From Rutpela maculata (taxonomy: Eukaryota; Arthropoda; Insecta; Coleoptera; Cerambycidae): 64,000 nt of DNA. The notes under the pieces were generated by a model, which searched no databases, was not told the DNA's origin, and worked only from the letters and a program-made list of their open reading frames with translations. The first letter of the stretch is position 1; each line of letters begins with the position of its first letter. The stretch spans positions 39,177,920 to 39,241,919 of the forward strand of contig OW386285.2 of the NCBI GenBank assembly GCA_936432065.2, read 5' to 3'. The translations under genes were made by a program, and so were the position numbers. Below, piece after piece: positions 1 through 13,205 of the stretch.

Positions 1-14
1 TGGTTAATATTATA

Positions 15-740
15 GTGAGAGAGTTTTATGAATGGTGCAATAAACATTTGTTAATATTAAATTTGGCCAAAACTGAATGGGTATTTTTCTCCAAGAGAAA
101 AACACTACCCGACAGTTTTACAATCAATATTTCAGACTTAAATTTAAATCCATCAAAAGAGATTAAATTTTTGTGTTGGGACTACCATATAAATGAACTA
201 TGTAAAAAATTGAATAAAGCATGTTTTGCAATAAACCAACTACAATCTGCAATGGACATAAAACATTTACTAAATGTGTATTTTTCTTTGGCCTATTGCC
301 ATCTGTCATATAACATCATATTATGGGGCCAAAGTGTTGACATTCAAAGGGTGTTTGTTTTACAAAAAAGAATACTCAGAACCATTTTTAAAATAAATCC
401 AAGAGATAGCCGTAAGCAATACTTTATTAATAACAAATTACTAACTGTTCCATCCATTTACATTTTGTCTGTATTGAAATTTGTTAAATTAAATTTAACT
501 AAGTTTGTACTAAATGGAGACCAACACTCTCACAATACAAGATGTCGAAAAATGCTAAGGCCTCCTCATCATTCAACAGCTCTGTACATGAAATCACCAT
601 ATTATAATGCAGTAGCTCTCTATAATAGATTACCGGAGGATATTAGGGATGTTAATTCTTATAAATTATTTAAGGACAAAGTTAAATTATTTTTAACTGA
701 AAATTGTTTTTATAGTGTAAACCAGTTTTTTAATATGTAA
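15..740 (+). pseudogene. C-terminal part of a jockey/CR1-like non-LTR retrotransposon reverse transcriptase
   Basis: A 241-codon open frame matches the region after the catalytic core of jockey/CR1-like LINE polymerases. It has the thumb-region pattern NLAKTEWVFF near the start, an ILWGQS segment, VLQKRILRTIF, and the C-terminal SPYYNAVALYNRLPEDIR block followed by FKDKVKLFL. The catalytic domain would lie left of the window, so the element is cut by the window edge or 5' truncated. The first ATG is internal and not a true start. A 3' UTR follows, with AATAAA-like signals and a (TTA)n tail. The class is well supported; the clade within jockey/CR1 is inferred. Confidence 0.8.
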
Positions 741-976
741 TTTTATATTTATTATTGTCTATGTATTTATCTTTTTAAATATCTTACTCGTATTGATATT
801 CTCGCCAATTTTTATACAATAAAGTGTAGTATCTACATTTTTTTTTTAAATGTATCTTCTGTCTCTGATATGTTTTATATTATATTTTTTCCAATTTGTA
901 ACTAACTTACCATATATACAACTTTGTATCATTAGTGGTTAATAAACATTATTATTATTATTATTATTATTATTAT
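741..976 (+). repeat. LINE 3' UTR ending in a (TTA)n tail
   Basis: AT-rich untranslated region after the polymerase stop codon. It ends AATAAACATT followed by about nine TTA triplets (949-976). A very similar ending occurs at 17133-17184 after another LINE, so the triplet tail is a 3' terminal signature and not a chance microsatellite. Confidence 0.7.
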
Positions 977-1200
977 GGAGCCTCGACTGTCTCACTCCGG
1001 GGGCCTGAGCCCAATAGTTGTGAAACTGTGCTGTAGCCCAGTCTTGCAGCTCTGATTGTATATTTCCAACGTTAACTAAAGTCTAAACAATTCGTGTGTT
1101 TAATTCTCATACACAGATAAATAATAAAATCTTATAATTATAAAACAAAACATAATCATATAAATATTATAATGAACTATTAATTAGTCTTTTTCCTAAT
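977..1200. other. Unrecognised stretch after the LINE tail
   Basis: A short GC-richer piece (977-1060) is followed by AT-rich sequence. No open frame or known element is recognised. Confidence 0.4.
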
Positions 1201-1209
1201 TTAATAAAA

Positions 1210-1325
1210 TAGGCTTTTAAAAAAATTAGAGCATTAACAGCTTTGTCCGACAACCTGTTTCTGATTTTTGTAATAATGCCTCCGGACAAAGAGAACACTC
1301 TCTCGTTTTCAACAGATGTCAGTGT
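1210..1325 (-). pseudogene. hAT transposase C-terminal dimerisation-domain remnant
   Basis: Read on the minus strand, this stretch encodes ENERVFSLSGGIITKIRNRL, then SDKAVNALIFLKA. That matches the hAT dimerisation signature (ERVFS..G...T..RNRL........FL). Only about 35 codons remain and no catalytic region is seen nearby. To the right (1325-1430) is a run rich in CTCGGGAC and CGAGAC words that could be a degraded subterminal repeat. It is a decayed fragment, not a functional transposase. Confidence 0.7.
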
Positions 1326-1439
1326 CTCGAATCTAGACCCGAAAGTCCCGGAACACGAGACAATTAAATTTGGGAAAAGTCCCGGGACTTCGAGACACGA
1401 GACGTCTCGGGACCCAAACCCTAAGAGAGACTTACCTAC

Positions 1440-4240
1440 AAATATGTATTATGAGCTAAACTGATGTTGTCATAGGCGAAAACCATTCTTTATACAAGAT
1501 GTTGATATCAAGAATAGTAAATAATATTCAATTACCAAGACCTAAATATTTGTTTTATGTATTTTTATAGAGTAAAATGGAGCTCGTTGAAGTAGCAAGA
1601 AACAAGTTTGTGAATAAAAGTCTTATTAAAATTATAAAATCAGTTTTATTAGAAACTGGTCAAAACTGGGTTGATGTCAAGCCAAAATAACATCTAGATT
1701 AACATTTACAAACGAATATGAAAAGTATTTACAAGCTACTCTTAAAAAAAATGTATATATAAAACTATAGTAGTTGGTCTACCCAAAATTTACCTGAAAA
1801 TATTTAACAAGAAATTCTTCTTTTATTAGAAGCTGTTCAAACTAGGTTTGACTCAATCAAATATTGATAGAAAAAGTAATAAGTTAAATTTTACAAGTTA
1901 TACCATAAAAAATTCTAAACTGTATGTTTTAAAATATTATGACAAAAGTTTTTTATAATTTACCCAAATGCATTACAACATATATATTAAAGCGATGCGG
2001 TAATACAATTTGGTGATCACTAAACCTTGTACAGTTGTACCTCAATAATTAATATTTCACTATAAAACTCCGAAGAAAAATTAATTAATTATGACACGAA
2101 CATGTGAAGTTCGAAAACTTTCATATTTAAGAAGAACAAATATCATTTCAATATCTTATGTAATAATATATTATCCGTAATGATGAAAGATGTAAAATTT
2201 CAAATGTTTTTCTGTGCAAAAAAAATTATAGTTAAACTCTAAGAATATTACTTTAATTAAACACTTAACTTGGAAGATCTGCAGCTTTCTTTGAAGAATA
2301 TAGGTACAAACAATGACGAAAAAATTAGGCTTGGCTCTTCTCTAAACAGGAAACCATTACAGCTAGAAGCATCAAGTTAAAAAAAAATGAGCTGCTAAAT
2401 AAGATAGCGAACGTATATCTCCGTTCCAGAAAAGGTAGAACTTCTTTTAAAGTTGTGGGTAAATTATATAATAACCAATATGACTATTAAGTAAAGTTTA
2501 TCATCGACCATAAACCACTGACAAAGTGAAATTTTAATTAATGTTACGATGCTTAATATGATTCAAAATTAAAATCATGACTTAAGGATAAGATCATAAT
2601 CCCGAAATAAGAAGATACTCCAAAAATTAGGAAGACCCTACAAGTTGAAAAAACAATATAATAAACTCTATTTTACGAATGAAACTTTGAAACAAAAAGA
2701 TAATTTTCAAAGTACTTACGGAAATTAAATCCGGCCATCTTGAAATATTTAACCATGAGGTTAATAGTTAACGAAACATTTCTTTGGCTCGACCAGAAAT
2801 AAAAACAACAGGAATAAACGAATGGAGTTTTCCTCACATTAATAATTAGACGAAGTACCGATCTTTATTGGCAAAATAAAAGGTACTGGGGTGACGACGA
2901 CACTGGATTTAGACCCGAAACAAGTGAAGAGTAAATCGCCAGCAGGGACGAAGAAACCTCCTAACGGAAATTATGTTCAATAGAACGACAAAACATTCCG
3001 TGTATTCAATTTATTCAAACGATAAATTGTTACAAACGTGAATTATTAATGTTAAATATACCAATACTTTAATTTATTAGATTATTAAGTTATTTATATC
3101 GATGGTTGTTGCTTATTTATTTACGATCATTTGTGTATTTGATTGAATAAATATATTAACAAGTAAGCCTGTTACGTAGATGACCAGTTATACACGTTAG
3201 CGTATGTGTTCAGCTCTTTATAGAAATTTAAAATGATGGAACTATTAAACAAAATTTCATTTGTAATTTTAGTGTTTTATTCTAACAAAAAAAAATAGAT
3301 TTACTAGGAAATATGGGTCAACATACTCCTAAATATACTTTACTAAAAACATGGAGCATTATACATGTTACAATGCATGATGAAATTAGAGAGAAATATT
3401 TTATTTCAGAGAGTAGTCTATGTTCGATTGTAGCCTAAATAATTAGTCATGGAGGGGTCTTCGGTGTGATGCTATCTCTGAAGTAGTTTCCACAAACATC
3501 AAAACAGTTGAATACTACACTCGAATACTATCACTAGACGCGCATCTCGCTAACTATGCTAGCATCATCTGGAAATGATTAATACTAAAGTAAAGACATA
3601 GTTTACGATCCGACTACCCAAATAGCCCAAATAAGCTGTTCATCAGCTGAGATAACCAAAATTCAGTCACTAAAACGTTTCAACGGCTTTTGTTTAGTTA
3701 TATTTTGGTCATCTTATTTTAGTAGTGGTTTAGCATAAAATTTAAAAATGAAATAGTCATGATGATCTCTTTTTAGCTATATTCTGCTCATTACTAGTAG
3801 CCATAAAATCTCCATGCAGGTTTGGTTATAAAGTAGTTTTCAAGATGTTATATATGAGCCAGTAATTAAATAGCAACAATGTTAAGTCCTAATACTGCCA
3901 TTTTAACTATAAAAATGACTAGAATATGTTGACACACTTTTTGTTATTATTATAGTGTTGATATCCAAACTATTACTGAGAAAATAGCCTAAACATGACT
4001 GTATTAGTTAGGCTCTATTCTAGCGGTTTTCTTAGCTGTTATTACCACATTATGACTAAAACAATAATGACAAAATATCCTTATTAAATGACTGTTTTAG
4101 AAGTCATTTTGTACACATAAATCTAAATTGAATCCAAACAGCAAGATAAAAATATAACCTAAAAACAAGTATTGATAATGTTAAAAACTTTAGACATACG
4201 CAAATAAGTTTCATATTAACAGAATAATAAGAATCAAATG
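1440..4240. other. Long AT-rich region without recognisable genes
   Basis: About 2.8 kb with many stops in all frames. A run near 2390-2530 gives short phrases faintly like retroelement RNase H (VKFIIDHKPL), but nothing around it supports this. 3600-4090 is dense in short recurring words (AGTCAT, TGACTA, TAGCC) without a clear period. AATAAA signals occur near 3149 without a coding partner. Confidence 0.4.
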
Positions 4241-4459
4241 TAAAAAATCGGCAGCTACTGGAAGCGGCTGGAACCTCCCCACCCGGTGATTCTTTGAAGC
4301 CGAAAAGAGCACTAAACAATATGAACGATCTCATTTAATTATATTTATTAAGTTGAAATATTTTTTTCGTATTACAACGGGAAAAAAAGTCTTGCGTTCG
4401 GTGGGATTTGGACCTAAGAACTTGAGTGTTAAATTTATAGTCTGCACAACATTAATATT

Positions 4460-4770
4460 TTATTCAATGTTTTTAATACAAATATATGCTTCATCGGATC
4501 CTAGCCCGGGGCCAGCCAGACAACCACGGTGAACACCGCCGTGGCGAGTGTGAAGCTGGACGGGGTAGGTCCGGTTTGGCTTGGAGAAAAATAGAAAAGT
4601 AGCTCCTGTCTTCTGTAGGCAGGCTTAAAGACTAGGTTAAAATTATAATGTGTCCACATGGCCCTAAAATTAATATGAAAATAAACACAATTCTATAAAA
4701 ACGTTCGTAGGCAAGAGCACTTAATAATTTTGATTATTGATACGGGAAACAACTAAACGAAAAAACCTGT
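4460..4770 (-). mobile_element. 3' tail of a non-LTR retrotransposon, left-arm copy
   Basis: On the minus strand this matches 52180-52500 and, more distantly, 55425-55712. Shared landmarks in order are TATCAATAATCAAAAT, AGGTCCATGTGG, a CCGGACC...CGTCCAGCC block, a GTGTTCACCGTGG...GTCTGGCTGGC block and GGATCC. The 55 kb copy ends in GTTGTTT repeats with a target duplication, so this is a LINE 3' UTR embedded in the larger repeat. Confidence 0.6.
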
Positions 4771-5394
4771 TCGTTGGTAATGGGATGGATGGCAGGGATG
4801 GCCATCTTTGGAAAAAACCATATAACTCTTGGTGGACAGCTTCCCTGCCAGATGTAGCCAGGGTAGTGTTCATGGTGGATCGTTTAAGTTTGAGTTGGTA
4901 TATTTTGTTTTATCTTTTGGCCTCGACCAATTTTTCACTAAATCGGTCGGGGAAGTGATAGCTGTCAAATTTTTGGTTCCAATGTTTCTCTGGGGAATTT
5001 GGTTTTTGAAAAATGTTTAGGTTGGTACCAATGTCTTAAATTGTTTTTAGGTTATGTAGTACTATTTTTAGGTTATGTTGCCGGAAGAATTTCCGGCGGT
5101 ATGCCGGAAGCAGCGGAAATAGTTTTTAAAATATGTCACTGTCACTTTTAAAGTTTTATTGGAAAAAACTCACCGAAAGCGTTCCGGTGGGATTGCTTAC
5201 ACTTGTAGAGCTTGTAAGCGGTTCAGGATGGACTCTCACACCATCCGTGGGCTTTATAAATATCGAAAAAACTTGTAATCTCTCGATACACCTGACACGT
5301 CAAAAATACTCAGCATACAGTCTGCACGCTTTAACACACTAGCAGAGAACTTATACCACAAATGGACCCGTAGTATTTTTTGGGAATTTTCCTT

Positions 5395-6075
5395 TGAGTC
5401 CATTTAATAAAATTTGACATTTTTCTGAAAATTTGACATTTTTCTGAAGTGACATTACTCCGAAAATTTGACAATTTTCAAACAACATTTGACGTTTTTC
5501 TGAAAGGTGACATTTCTTCGAAAATTTGACGTTTTTTCGAAAATTTGACATTTTCCTGAATTTTTAACATTTTTCTGAAAAGTGACATTTCTCTGAAAAT
5601 TTGACATTTTCCTGAAATGACATTACTCCGAAAATTTGACAATTTTCAAACATTTGGTATTTTTCTGAAAGGTGACATTTCTTCGAAAATTTGACGTTTT
5701 TTCGAAAATTTGACATTTTTTTGAAAATTTGACATTTTTCTGAAAAGTGACATTTCTCCGAAAATTTGACATTTTTTCGAAAATTTGACATTTTTCTGAA
5801 ATGACTACTCCGAAAATTTGACAATTTTCAAACATTTGGTATTTTTCCGAAATGTGACATTTCTTCGAAAATTTGACGTTTTTTGAAAATTTGACATTTT
5901 TCTGAAAAGTGACATTTCCCTGAAAATTCAACATTTTTTCGAAAATTTGACATTTTTCTGAAAACTGACATTTCTCCGAAAATTTGACGTTTTCCTGAAA
6001 ATTTGACATTTTTTAAAAATCTGACATTTTTCTGAAAAGTGACATTTCTCCGAAAATTTGATATTTCTTGGAAAT
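5395..6075 (-). repeat. Tandem array of 18-20 bp GTCAAATTTTC/GTCACTTTTC units, left copy
   Basis: About 35 degenerate units alternate between a TTTGACATTTTTC form and a GTGACATTTCTC form (plus-strand reading), with occasional longer units containing ACAATTTTCAAAC. Higher-order periodicity is visible because blocks of several units recur. Several frames stay open and give NFRKNVKFSEKC-type low-complexity peptides. The mirrored array at 50935-51540 shows that it belongs to the mobile or duplicated unit. Coding is not supported. Confidence 0.85.
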
Positions 6076-6988
6076 TAAAAAAAAAAATTTCGTGACTCGT
6101 CTTGTAGAAATATTTTTTTGATATCATCATCAGTTCGCCTGTTATAAGAATTTTACGCTTTTACGACGTCATCAGAACGTAGGTGTATTTTTAATTCACT
6201 CGTATTCCATCCATCTACAATATTTCCATCTACGTTTCAAACTTTAATTGGATGTTTCCAATAGTTAAGTCGATATCTGCACCAGTTTCTAAGAATTTTT
6301 CTTATTTGTGACGTAATGTGACGTAGGTGTATTATTAATTCACTCGTAATCCGTCCATCTACAATATTTATACCTACGTTTCAAATTTCGGTTACAAACA
6401 TTAAATATGAGAATAAACGAAAACACCTTAAAATTTGAGGTTATGTTAGTTATGCGATGCACATGCTCATGTAATTGTAGGACCGTATTGCTCGCGCCAT
6501 CTATTAAAGTAAATAGAAACCATGCACTTACGAAGCCATTATTATAATAGGAAAGTGCCGGACCACCTATTTAATACACCGTGGTGTAGACGCAACTGGT
6601 ACGCAAGGTCACAGAAAACGAGCCATCAAAACTGAAAGGAACCGCCAAAGACTTCGCCTCTGTGCAGTTACTGTATTCTGTGGTTCCACTATAAAATATA
6701 TTTTACACAAGAAGCGTGTTATTTGGTTTTTAATTTTTTTCACGGAAACCAAAGCTAAAGAGTGCAAGTGTTATATATCGTTGAAATCGGAATTTTTACT
6801 GCTTTTCAATGGTTCGATTACAAATTGTAAGTAATCATAAAATAAACAACTTGTTGTGCCAAAACAGCAACAAACGTAATCCGATCTCAACCAAAACCTT
6901 TTCAGATCTTCTGGAGCACTAAAGAAACCTTCATGCAAAGTTTCATCCATATCCGTTTAGTGGCTTCGCCGCTATCGTGCTAACAGAC

Positions 6989-8002
<1,014 letters not shown>

Positions 8003-8467
8003 GCTTTTAATGTACATGTACTTTACGGTGGTGTTTGGAAAGAAAAAAAAATTAAACTTAAACCAATTTTTTGGATTTCAATTTTAATTATGGATATTGC
8101 ACGCATAAACAATTTCAAATAACTACGTCATTTTTTTGTGAAACCAAAAAACGATAAGTGAATTATGAAAGTATAAAATAATCAACGTTTAAAAAAAAAA
8201 TTATGTTCTACTTGCATCTGAATCCGTGATACGTTAGTTTTTGTTCCAAAATGATTATATTTCTCTCTCTGCTAGTTGAAAATTATCCACAACTAAAATT
8301 TTTTAAATTACATCGCATAAAGCACCATTGAGGACATAACGCACGTTCGAAAAAAAAATTATCTCCCCACCTCTTAAATATTGTAACTAGACAACTAACT
8401 TAATTAATGGTATACATCACTCCATTTTCAGCATTTGAGCCTTTTTTTTTTAACATTTTTGGTCTTA
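8003..8467. other. Spacer between two X copies
   Basis: AT-rich and non-coding. Nothing is recognised apart from A/T homopolymer runs. Confidence 0.5.
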
Positions 8468-9157
8468 TTACTTCCACGTCGAGTGTAAGTATAGTAACGA
8501 CAAAAAAAATTTTTAAACTTTTATTGTTCAAATAAGCTTAGAATGTCATGGAACGTCGAGATTTTAAGTTTGACTGAAAAAAAAAATTATGTCTGTCGGT
8601 CTGTCTGTAACTTTTTTGTGTGCACGTTTACACTGGAACCGTTTAAGATATTGACTTGCAATTTGGTACACATATGTATTTTAACGAGATCTAGAACGAG
8701 ATTATATTATCATCTTGTTCCGTCCAAGGGTTGGGGGGTAAATTGGGGTAAATAAGTAAATGAATCAGGCAAGAGTTCATTAAATTGGTATTTAGTATAT
8801 ACAAGAGAAGCTAAGGTCTCAAAAAATTTTTTGGCATTAGCCACCCCCATTACCACCACCACTCCATTATTAAAGGGGATGAGAAAAGATTATGATTTAG
8901 TGTGTGTACCGTGTACAAGAACCAAAAACCTCAAAATATTTTTTTGCTTCATCCACCCTCCACTACCCCCCTATCGCCACCCCCACCCCACTACCGATGT
9001 GGGGTATCGTTTTATAGGTTCTTGGGGTAGAGGATTTCAAATATTATATTATTAAAGTTCCATAAACAATTATTTCCACATATAAAATTTTTTCGTTGTG
9101 AGAGACTTGGATAGAAAATCTGGATGTGGAAGTAGTGATTCCCTGTGCAGCGGTTTT
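8468..9157 (-). mobile_element. Family X copy 2
   Basis: Minus-oriented and near full length. It begins with the terminal ATTACTTCCAC, then AGTAACGACAAAAA, TGTCTGTCGG microsatellite, CTGGAACCGTTTAAGATATT, the TTGGGGGGTAAATTGGGG block and C-rich blocks, and ends GCAGCGGTTTT. The terminal hairpin is degraded (CTTCCACGTCGAGTGTAAG). It lies head to head with copy 3, 5' ends about 280 bp apart. Confidence 0.85.
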
Positions 9158-9440
9158 AAACTATAATTTGATCGTATAATTTATTCATTCACACACTGCA
9201 TTTTAAATGGCGATCAGGTTTAAATTATAATTTTTATATCGGATAGTGTATTGACTCAAACGTTGAATTCTAAGAAATAGCGGAGGATCCAGTATTATTT
9301 TAAGTAAAAACGACGCAATGAATATAAAATATATAAATATTAAAACGTAATACTAAGATGTAACTAAAAATTTTGAAATAAAATTAAATGTAATTAAACG
9401 TAAAAAAAAATTATTATTTAAATTTACTTAATAAAACGAA
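9158..9440. other. Spacer between head-to-head X copies
   Basis: AT-rich unique-looking sequence without features. Confidence 0.5.
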
Positions 9441-10163
9441 AAAAACCGCTGCCCAAGGAATCACTACTTCCACATCCAGATTTTCTATCCAAATCACTCA
9501 CAACGAAAAAATTTTGTATGTGGAAATAATTGTTTATGGCACTTTAATAATATAATATTTGAAATCCTCTACCCCAAAAACCCATAAAACGATACCTCGC
9601 ATCGGTAGTGGGGTGGGGGTTGTGATAGGGGGTGGTAGTGGGGGTGGATAAAGTAAACAAATATCTTGAGGTTTCTGACTCTTGTACACACACTAAATCA
9701 CATTTTTTTTTTTCATCCCCTTTAATAATGGGGTGGGGGTGGTAATGGGGGTGGCTAATGCCAAATGTTGTTTTGAGACGTTAGCTTCTCTTGTATATAC
9801 TAAATACTTTATGAACTTTTACCTGCTTGATTTACCTATTTACCCCAAATTTACCCCAATTTACCCCCCAACCCCTCGACGGAACAAGATGAAATAAAAT
9901 CTAGTTCTAGTTCTCGTTAAAGTACATATGTGTACCAAATTTAAAGTCAATATCTCAAACGGTTCCAGAGTAAACGTGCGCACAAAAAAAAGTTACAGAC
10001 CGACAGACAGACAGATAGACCGACAGACCGGCAGACCGACAGAATTTTTTTTTCACTCAAACTTAAAATCTCGTTTCATGACATTCTAAGCCTATCTAAA
10101 CAAGAAAAAATTTTAAAAATTTTTTTGTCGTTACTATACTTCCACTGGATCTGGAAGTAAAAT
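9441..10163 (+). mobile_element. Family X copy 3, full length
   Basis: Plus-oriented. It starts AAAAACCGCTGCCCAAGG and has the 5' subterminal ACTTCCACATCCAG at about 9466, G-rich blocks at 9608-9650 and 9728-9755, a CCGACAGACAGA microsatellite near 9998-10041, and the 3' hairpin region CTTCCACTGGATCTGGAAG followed by TAAAAT. No open frame. The 14 bp subterminal motif recurs inverted at the 3' end, where it also forms the terminal stem. Confidence 0.85.
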
Positions 10164-10396
10164 AAGTTATGTTGAATTAATTGTCTTAAAAGCTTGTTAT
10201 GTGAATAGAAAAAAATTCTTACCATCTCTGTCAAACTAAATTAATGCCTGTATGAATGTATTGACCAATTATTATCTTTGTTTATAATTGTAAAAGCTGT
10301 ATTTAAAGCAATTAATTCAACTTAACTTATTTTTTTCACTTTTACACCTAAATAATAAGAAAAGCTTGTTTTTAAAAAGGTTTTTTTTACATTTAA

Positions 10397-11346
10397 TTTT
10401 TACTTCCACATCCACGTAGTGGAATGAAAGTGTAGTAACGCAAAAAAAACCTTCTGTTTATTAAAATAGGCTTGGAATGCCATGAAACGAGATTTTAAAT
10501 TTGAACAAAAAGAAATTTCTGTCTGTCGGTCTGTCTGTACCTTTTTTGTGCGCACGTTTATTCTGGAACCGTTTATAATATTGACTTGAAATTTGGTACA
10601 CGTATGTACTTTAAAGGGATCTGGAACTAGATTATATTCTGATATAATTCATTTGAAGGGGGTAAATGGGGGTAAATAAGGGTAAATAGGTAAAGCAGGC
10701 AAGTAGGAGTCCATAAAATTGGGACTTACGGCATGTACGAGAAGCTAAGGTCTCAAAAATTTTTTTAGCATCAACCACCACCACTATCACCCCCCACACT
10801 ATTATTAAAGCGGATAAAAAAACTGTGATTTAGTGTGCATACAAGAACCATAGGCCTCATTTTTTTTTATATTAGCCCACCTCCATCCTATTATTAAAGG
10901 GGGTAAAAAATAAAATTGGGATTTAGTGTGTATACAAAAACCAAGAGCCTTAAAATGATTTTGACATTAGCCATTCACTCTAGTGTCCCCGTTACCACTC
11001 CTACTCCGTTATCAAATGGGGTAATACCATAAAATTGTGATTTAGTGTGTGTACAACAGTCAAAGGCCTCAAAGATTTTTTTTGGTATTAGTCACACCCT
11101 TTACCAATACCAACGCCACTCTGGCGCTATTATTATAGAGAGTAGAAAATAAAATTGTGTCTACAAAAATTTTTTGGAGTTAGCCCCTCGACTACGCCAA
11201 CCACCGTATGACATATCGTTTTTTTATTATTTTATTATTATTATTTTTTTAATGCCTTATATATTATTAAAGTTGTTTCGTTGTAAGAGACTTGGATAGG
11301 AAATCTGGATGATCTGGAAGCAGTGATTCCTTCGGCAGCGGTTTTT
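10397..11346 (-). mobile_element. Family X copy 4, expanded internal repeats
   Basis: Minus-oriented and about 950 bp, longer than the roughly 700 bp norm. The extra length comes from about four copies of an internal module of around 100 bp (10745-11170): GGCATTAGCCACC, C-rich block, CCATTATTAAAGGGG, then GTGATTTAGTGTGTGTAC. Its right half, with flanking DNA to 11425, is duplicated at 11976-13206. Confidence 0.8.
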
Positions 11347-11975
11347 AATTTTTATTACTATTAATATTAGTTTTTATTCATATTCTAGTCACGTTTCTTT
11401 TTAAATTAAAATAGGTATTTCGCGCCATTTGTGCTATCTTATATACAGTATATATGGTCCTATTTTATAGTCCTGTTAAAAGTATTTTGTAAAAATAGAA
11501 TAACAATTTTTTGATACACTCCGTAGTTAAAAAGTGATAAGGTACATATATTTATGACGACGTTTGCCATTAATACTAAAATTTGTAGGTGTGTAAAATG
11601 TATTCCACAAATCTACTGTTTATGATGTACGCCACATATATATATAATGCATGTGTGTGTGATATATCAGTAGAAATACGAATTTCCCTTAATATAATTA
11701 TATTTAACAAAAAAATAAGTGTATCTGCTTGTAGTTCATAACATTTTAGCTAAAATTTAGATATAATTTTAAATTAATAATCACAGATTACGTTATACGT
11801 ATCTGTAGAAAATTTGTTACATAGGTATTTGGATAATTTGAAATTATGTCAATCTTTTAGAAGAACTTTTATGTACGGTAAGTAGTTACGCCCATTTATT
11901 ACAAGCTTTTATTTAACTTGCTTTGTATGTATGTTAGTTAGTACGTTTGGTTCAAATCCTGCGATTCAATTTTGA

Positions 11976-12494
11976 AACATAGGCCTCAATTCTACCCACC
12001 CCCGTCCTATTATTAAAGGGAGTAGAAAATAAAATTGGGATTTAGTGTTTATATAAGAACCAAGAGCCTTAAAATGTTTTTGGCATTAGCCGCTTCCTCT
12101 ACCACCTCCGTTACCACTCATACATTCATACTCCATTATTAAACGAGGTAAAAAAATAAAATTGTGATTTAGTGTGTGTACAAGAGCCAAAGGCCTCAAC
12201 GAATTTTTTTGGTATTAGCCACACCCTCTACTACCCCCATCGCCACCTTCACCCTAATATTAAACAGGGTAGAAAATAAAATTTTGTCAATCCAAAGAAC
12301 CAAGGCGCTCAAAAATTTTTGGCATTAACCACCCCCTCTAATACACCAACCACCGTGTGACATCGTTTTTTTAATATTTTATTATTATTATTATTATTTT
12401 TAATGTCTTATATATTATTAAATTTCTTTCGTTGTAAGAGACTTCGATAGGAAATCTGGTTGTGGAAGTAGTGATTCATTCGGCAGCAGTTTTT
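11976..12494 (-). mobile_element. Family X copy 5, duplicate of the right half of copy 4
   Basis: Begins within the X body (AAACATAGGCCTCA), matching copy 4 from about 10855, and ends GGCAGCAGTTTTT. It retains three internal modules. It arose by duplication and not by fresh insertion, because unrelated flanking DNA beyond the X end (11347-11425) is also shared (12495-12522 plus 13147-13206). Confidence 0.8.
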
Positions 12495-12522
12495 AATTTT
12501 TATTACAATTAATATTAGTTTC

Positions 12523-13146
12523 CAGTGGCGGCTGATGAAATTTCAATATTCTTTTTCTCGTCTGTGGCGCATGTGACCCATACGAAATTTGGGAAATAAC
12601 ACCTAGAGAAGCATTTCTTTAATGACCCCTAAAAAATTTTGAAAAAGCAGTTTGCGAAAAATTTTTGGAAAATTCGTTAGCCTCCCCTGGGTCTAGGGAC
12701 TCCTGTTTATTTTAATTTTTTTTTGTCATATGCATTTGACTTTTCATAAAAATACAACAACAGATTTTGGAGTTTATGAAAATATTTTCATTACTAACTG
12801 AGATACAACGAATTGAAATATTGTAATTTGTTAAATTGTAAATTACAAAATTTCAGTTCATTGTATTTCAGTTAGTAATGAAAATATTTTCACAAACTCC
12901 AAAATCTATTGTTGTATTTTTATGAAAAGTCAAATGCATATGGAAAAAAAAAATGAAAATAAACAGGAGTCCCTAGACCCAGGGGAAGCTAACGAATTTT
13001 CAAAAATTTTTTTGCAAACTGCTTTTTCAAAATTTTTTAGGGGTCATTAAAGAAGTGCTTCTCTAGATGTTATTTCCCAAATTTCGTATGGGTCCCATGC
13101 GCCACACACGAGAAAAAAAATATTGAAATATCACCAGCCGCCACTG
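12523..13146. mobile_element. hAT-type foldback MITE with 8 bp target duplication
   Basis: A 624 bp element bounded by CAGTGGCGGCTG and its inverted form CAGCCGCCACTG. The two arms pair over almost their whole length (about 300 bp each) around a short AT-rich centre near 12835. Perfect 8 bp duplications TTAGTTTC flank it (12515-12522 and 13147-13154). CAGTGG-type ends with 8 bp duplications are the hAT signature. No coding capacity, so it is non-autonomous. The duplicated locus at about 11378-11386 (TTAGTTTT) lacks the insert and acts as the empty site. Confidence 0.92.
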
Positions 13147-13205
13147 TTAGTTTCTTTCTATTCATATTCTAGTCACGTTTCTTTTTAAATTAAAATAAGT
13201 ATTTC

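Larger units (their letters stand above)
4243..6988 (-). repeat. Left arm of a large inverted repeat (partner 50268-52702)
   Basis: The reverse complement of this interval reappears at 50268-52702 in the same internal order. The shared parts are a GC-richer end (4243-4340), a LINE-type 3' tail (about 4460-4770), a unique block (4770-5395), an 18-20 bp repeat array (5395-6075), a roughly 150 bp duplicated module (6120-6390) and a block ending at the microsatellite (6730-6988). Similarity looks above 90% by eye. The arms differ between 6390 and 6730, where this copy has about 340 bp that the other replaces with about 90 bp. Probably two copies of one composite element inserted in opposite orientation. 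Confidence 0.85.

Noticed and set aside
2330..2560. Gypsy-like RNase H phrase VKFIIDHKPL
   Set aside because: Isolated ten residues amid stops; no RT, protease or integrase motif and no LTRs nearby.
5133..5342. 69-codon ORF preserved in both arms of the large inverted repeat (also 51602-51811)
   Set aside because: The arms are so alike that conservation of an open frame is expected by descent; no homologue or motif recognised.
5351..6130. ORFs of 66-128 codons with NFRKNVKFSEKC-type repeats, and their mirror at 50900-51540
   Set aside because: Produced by stop-free tandem units; overlapping frames are equally open and degenerate.
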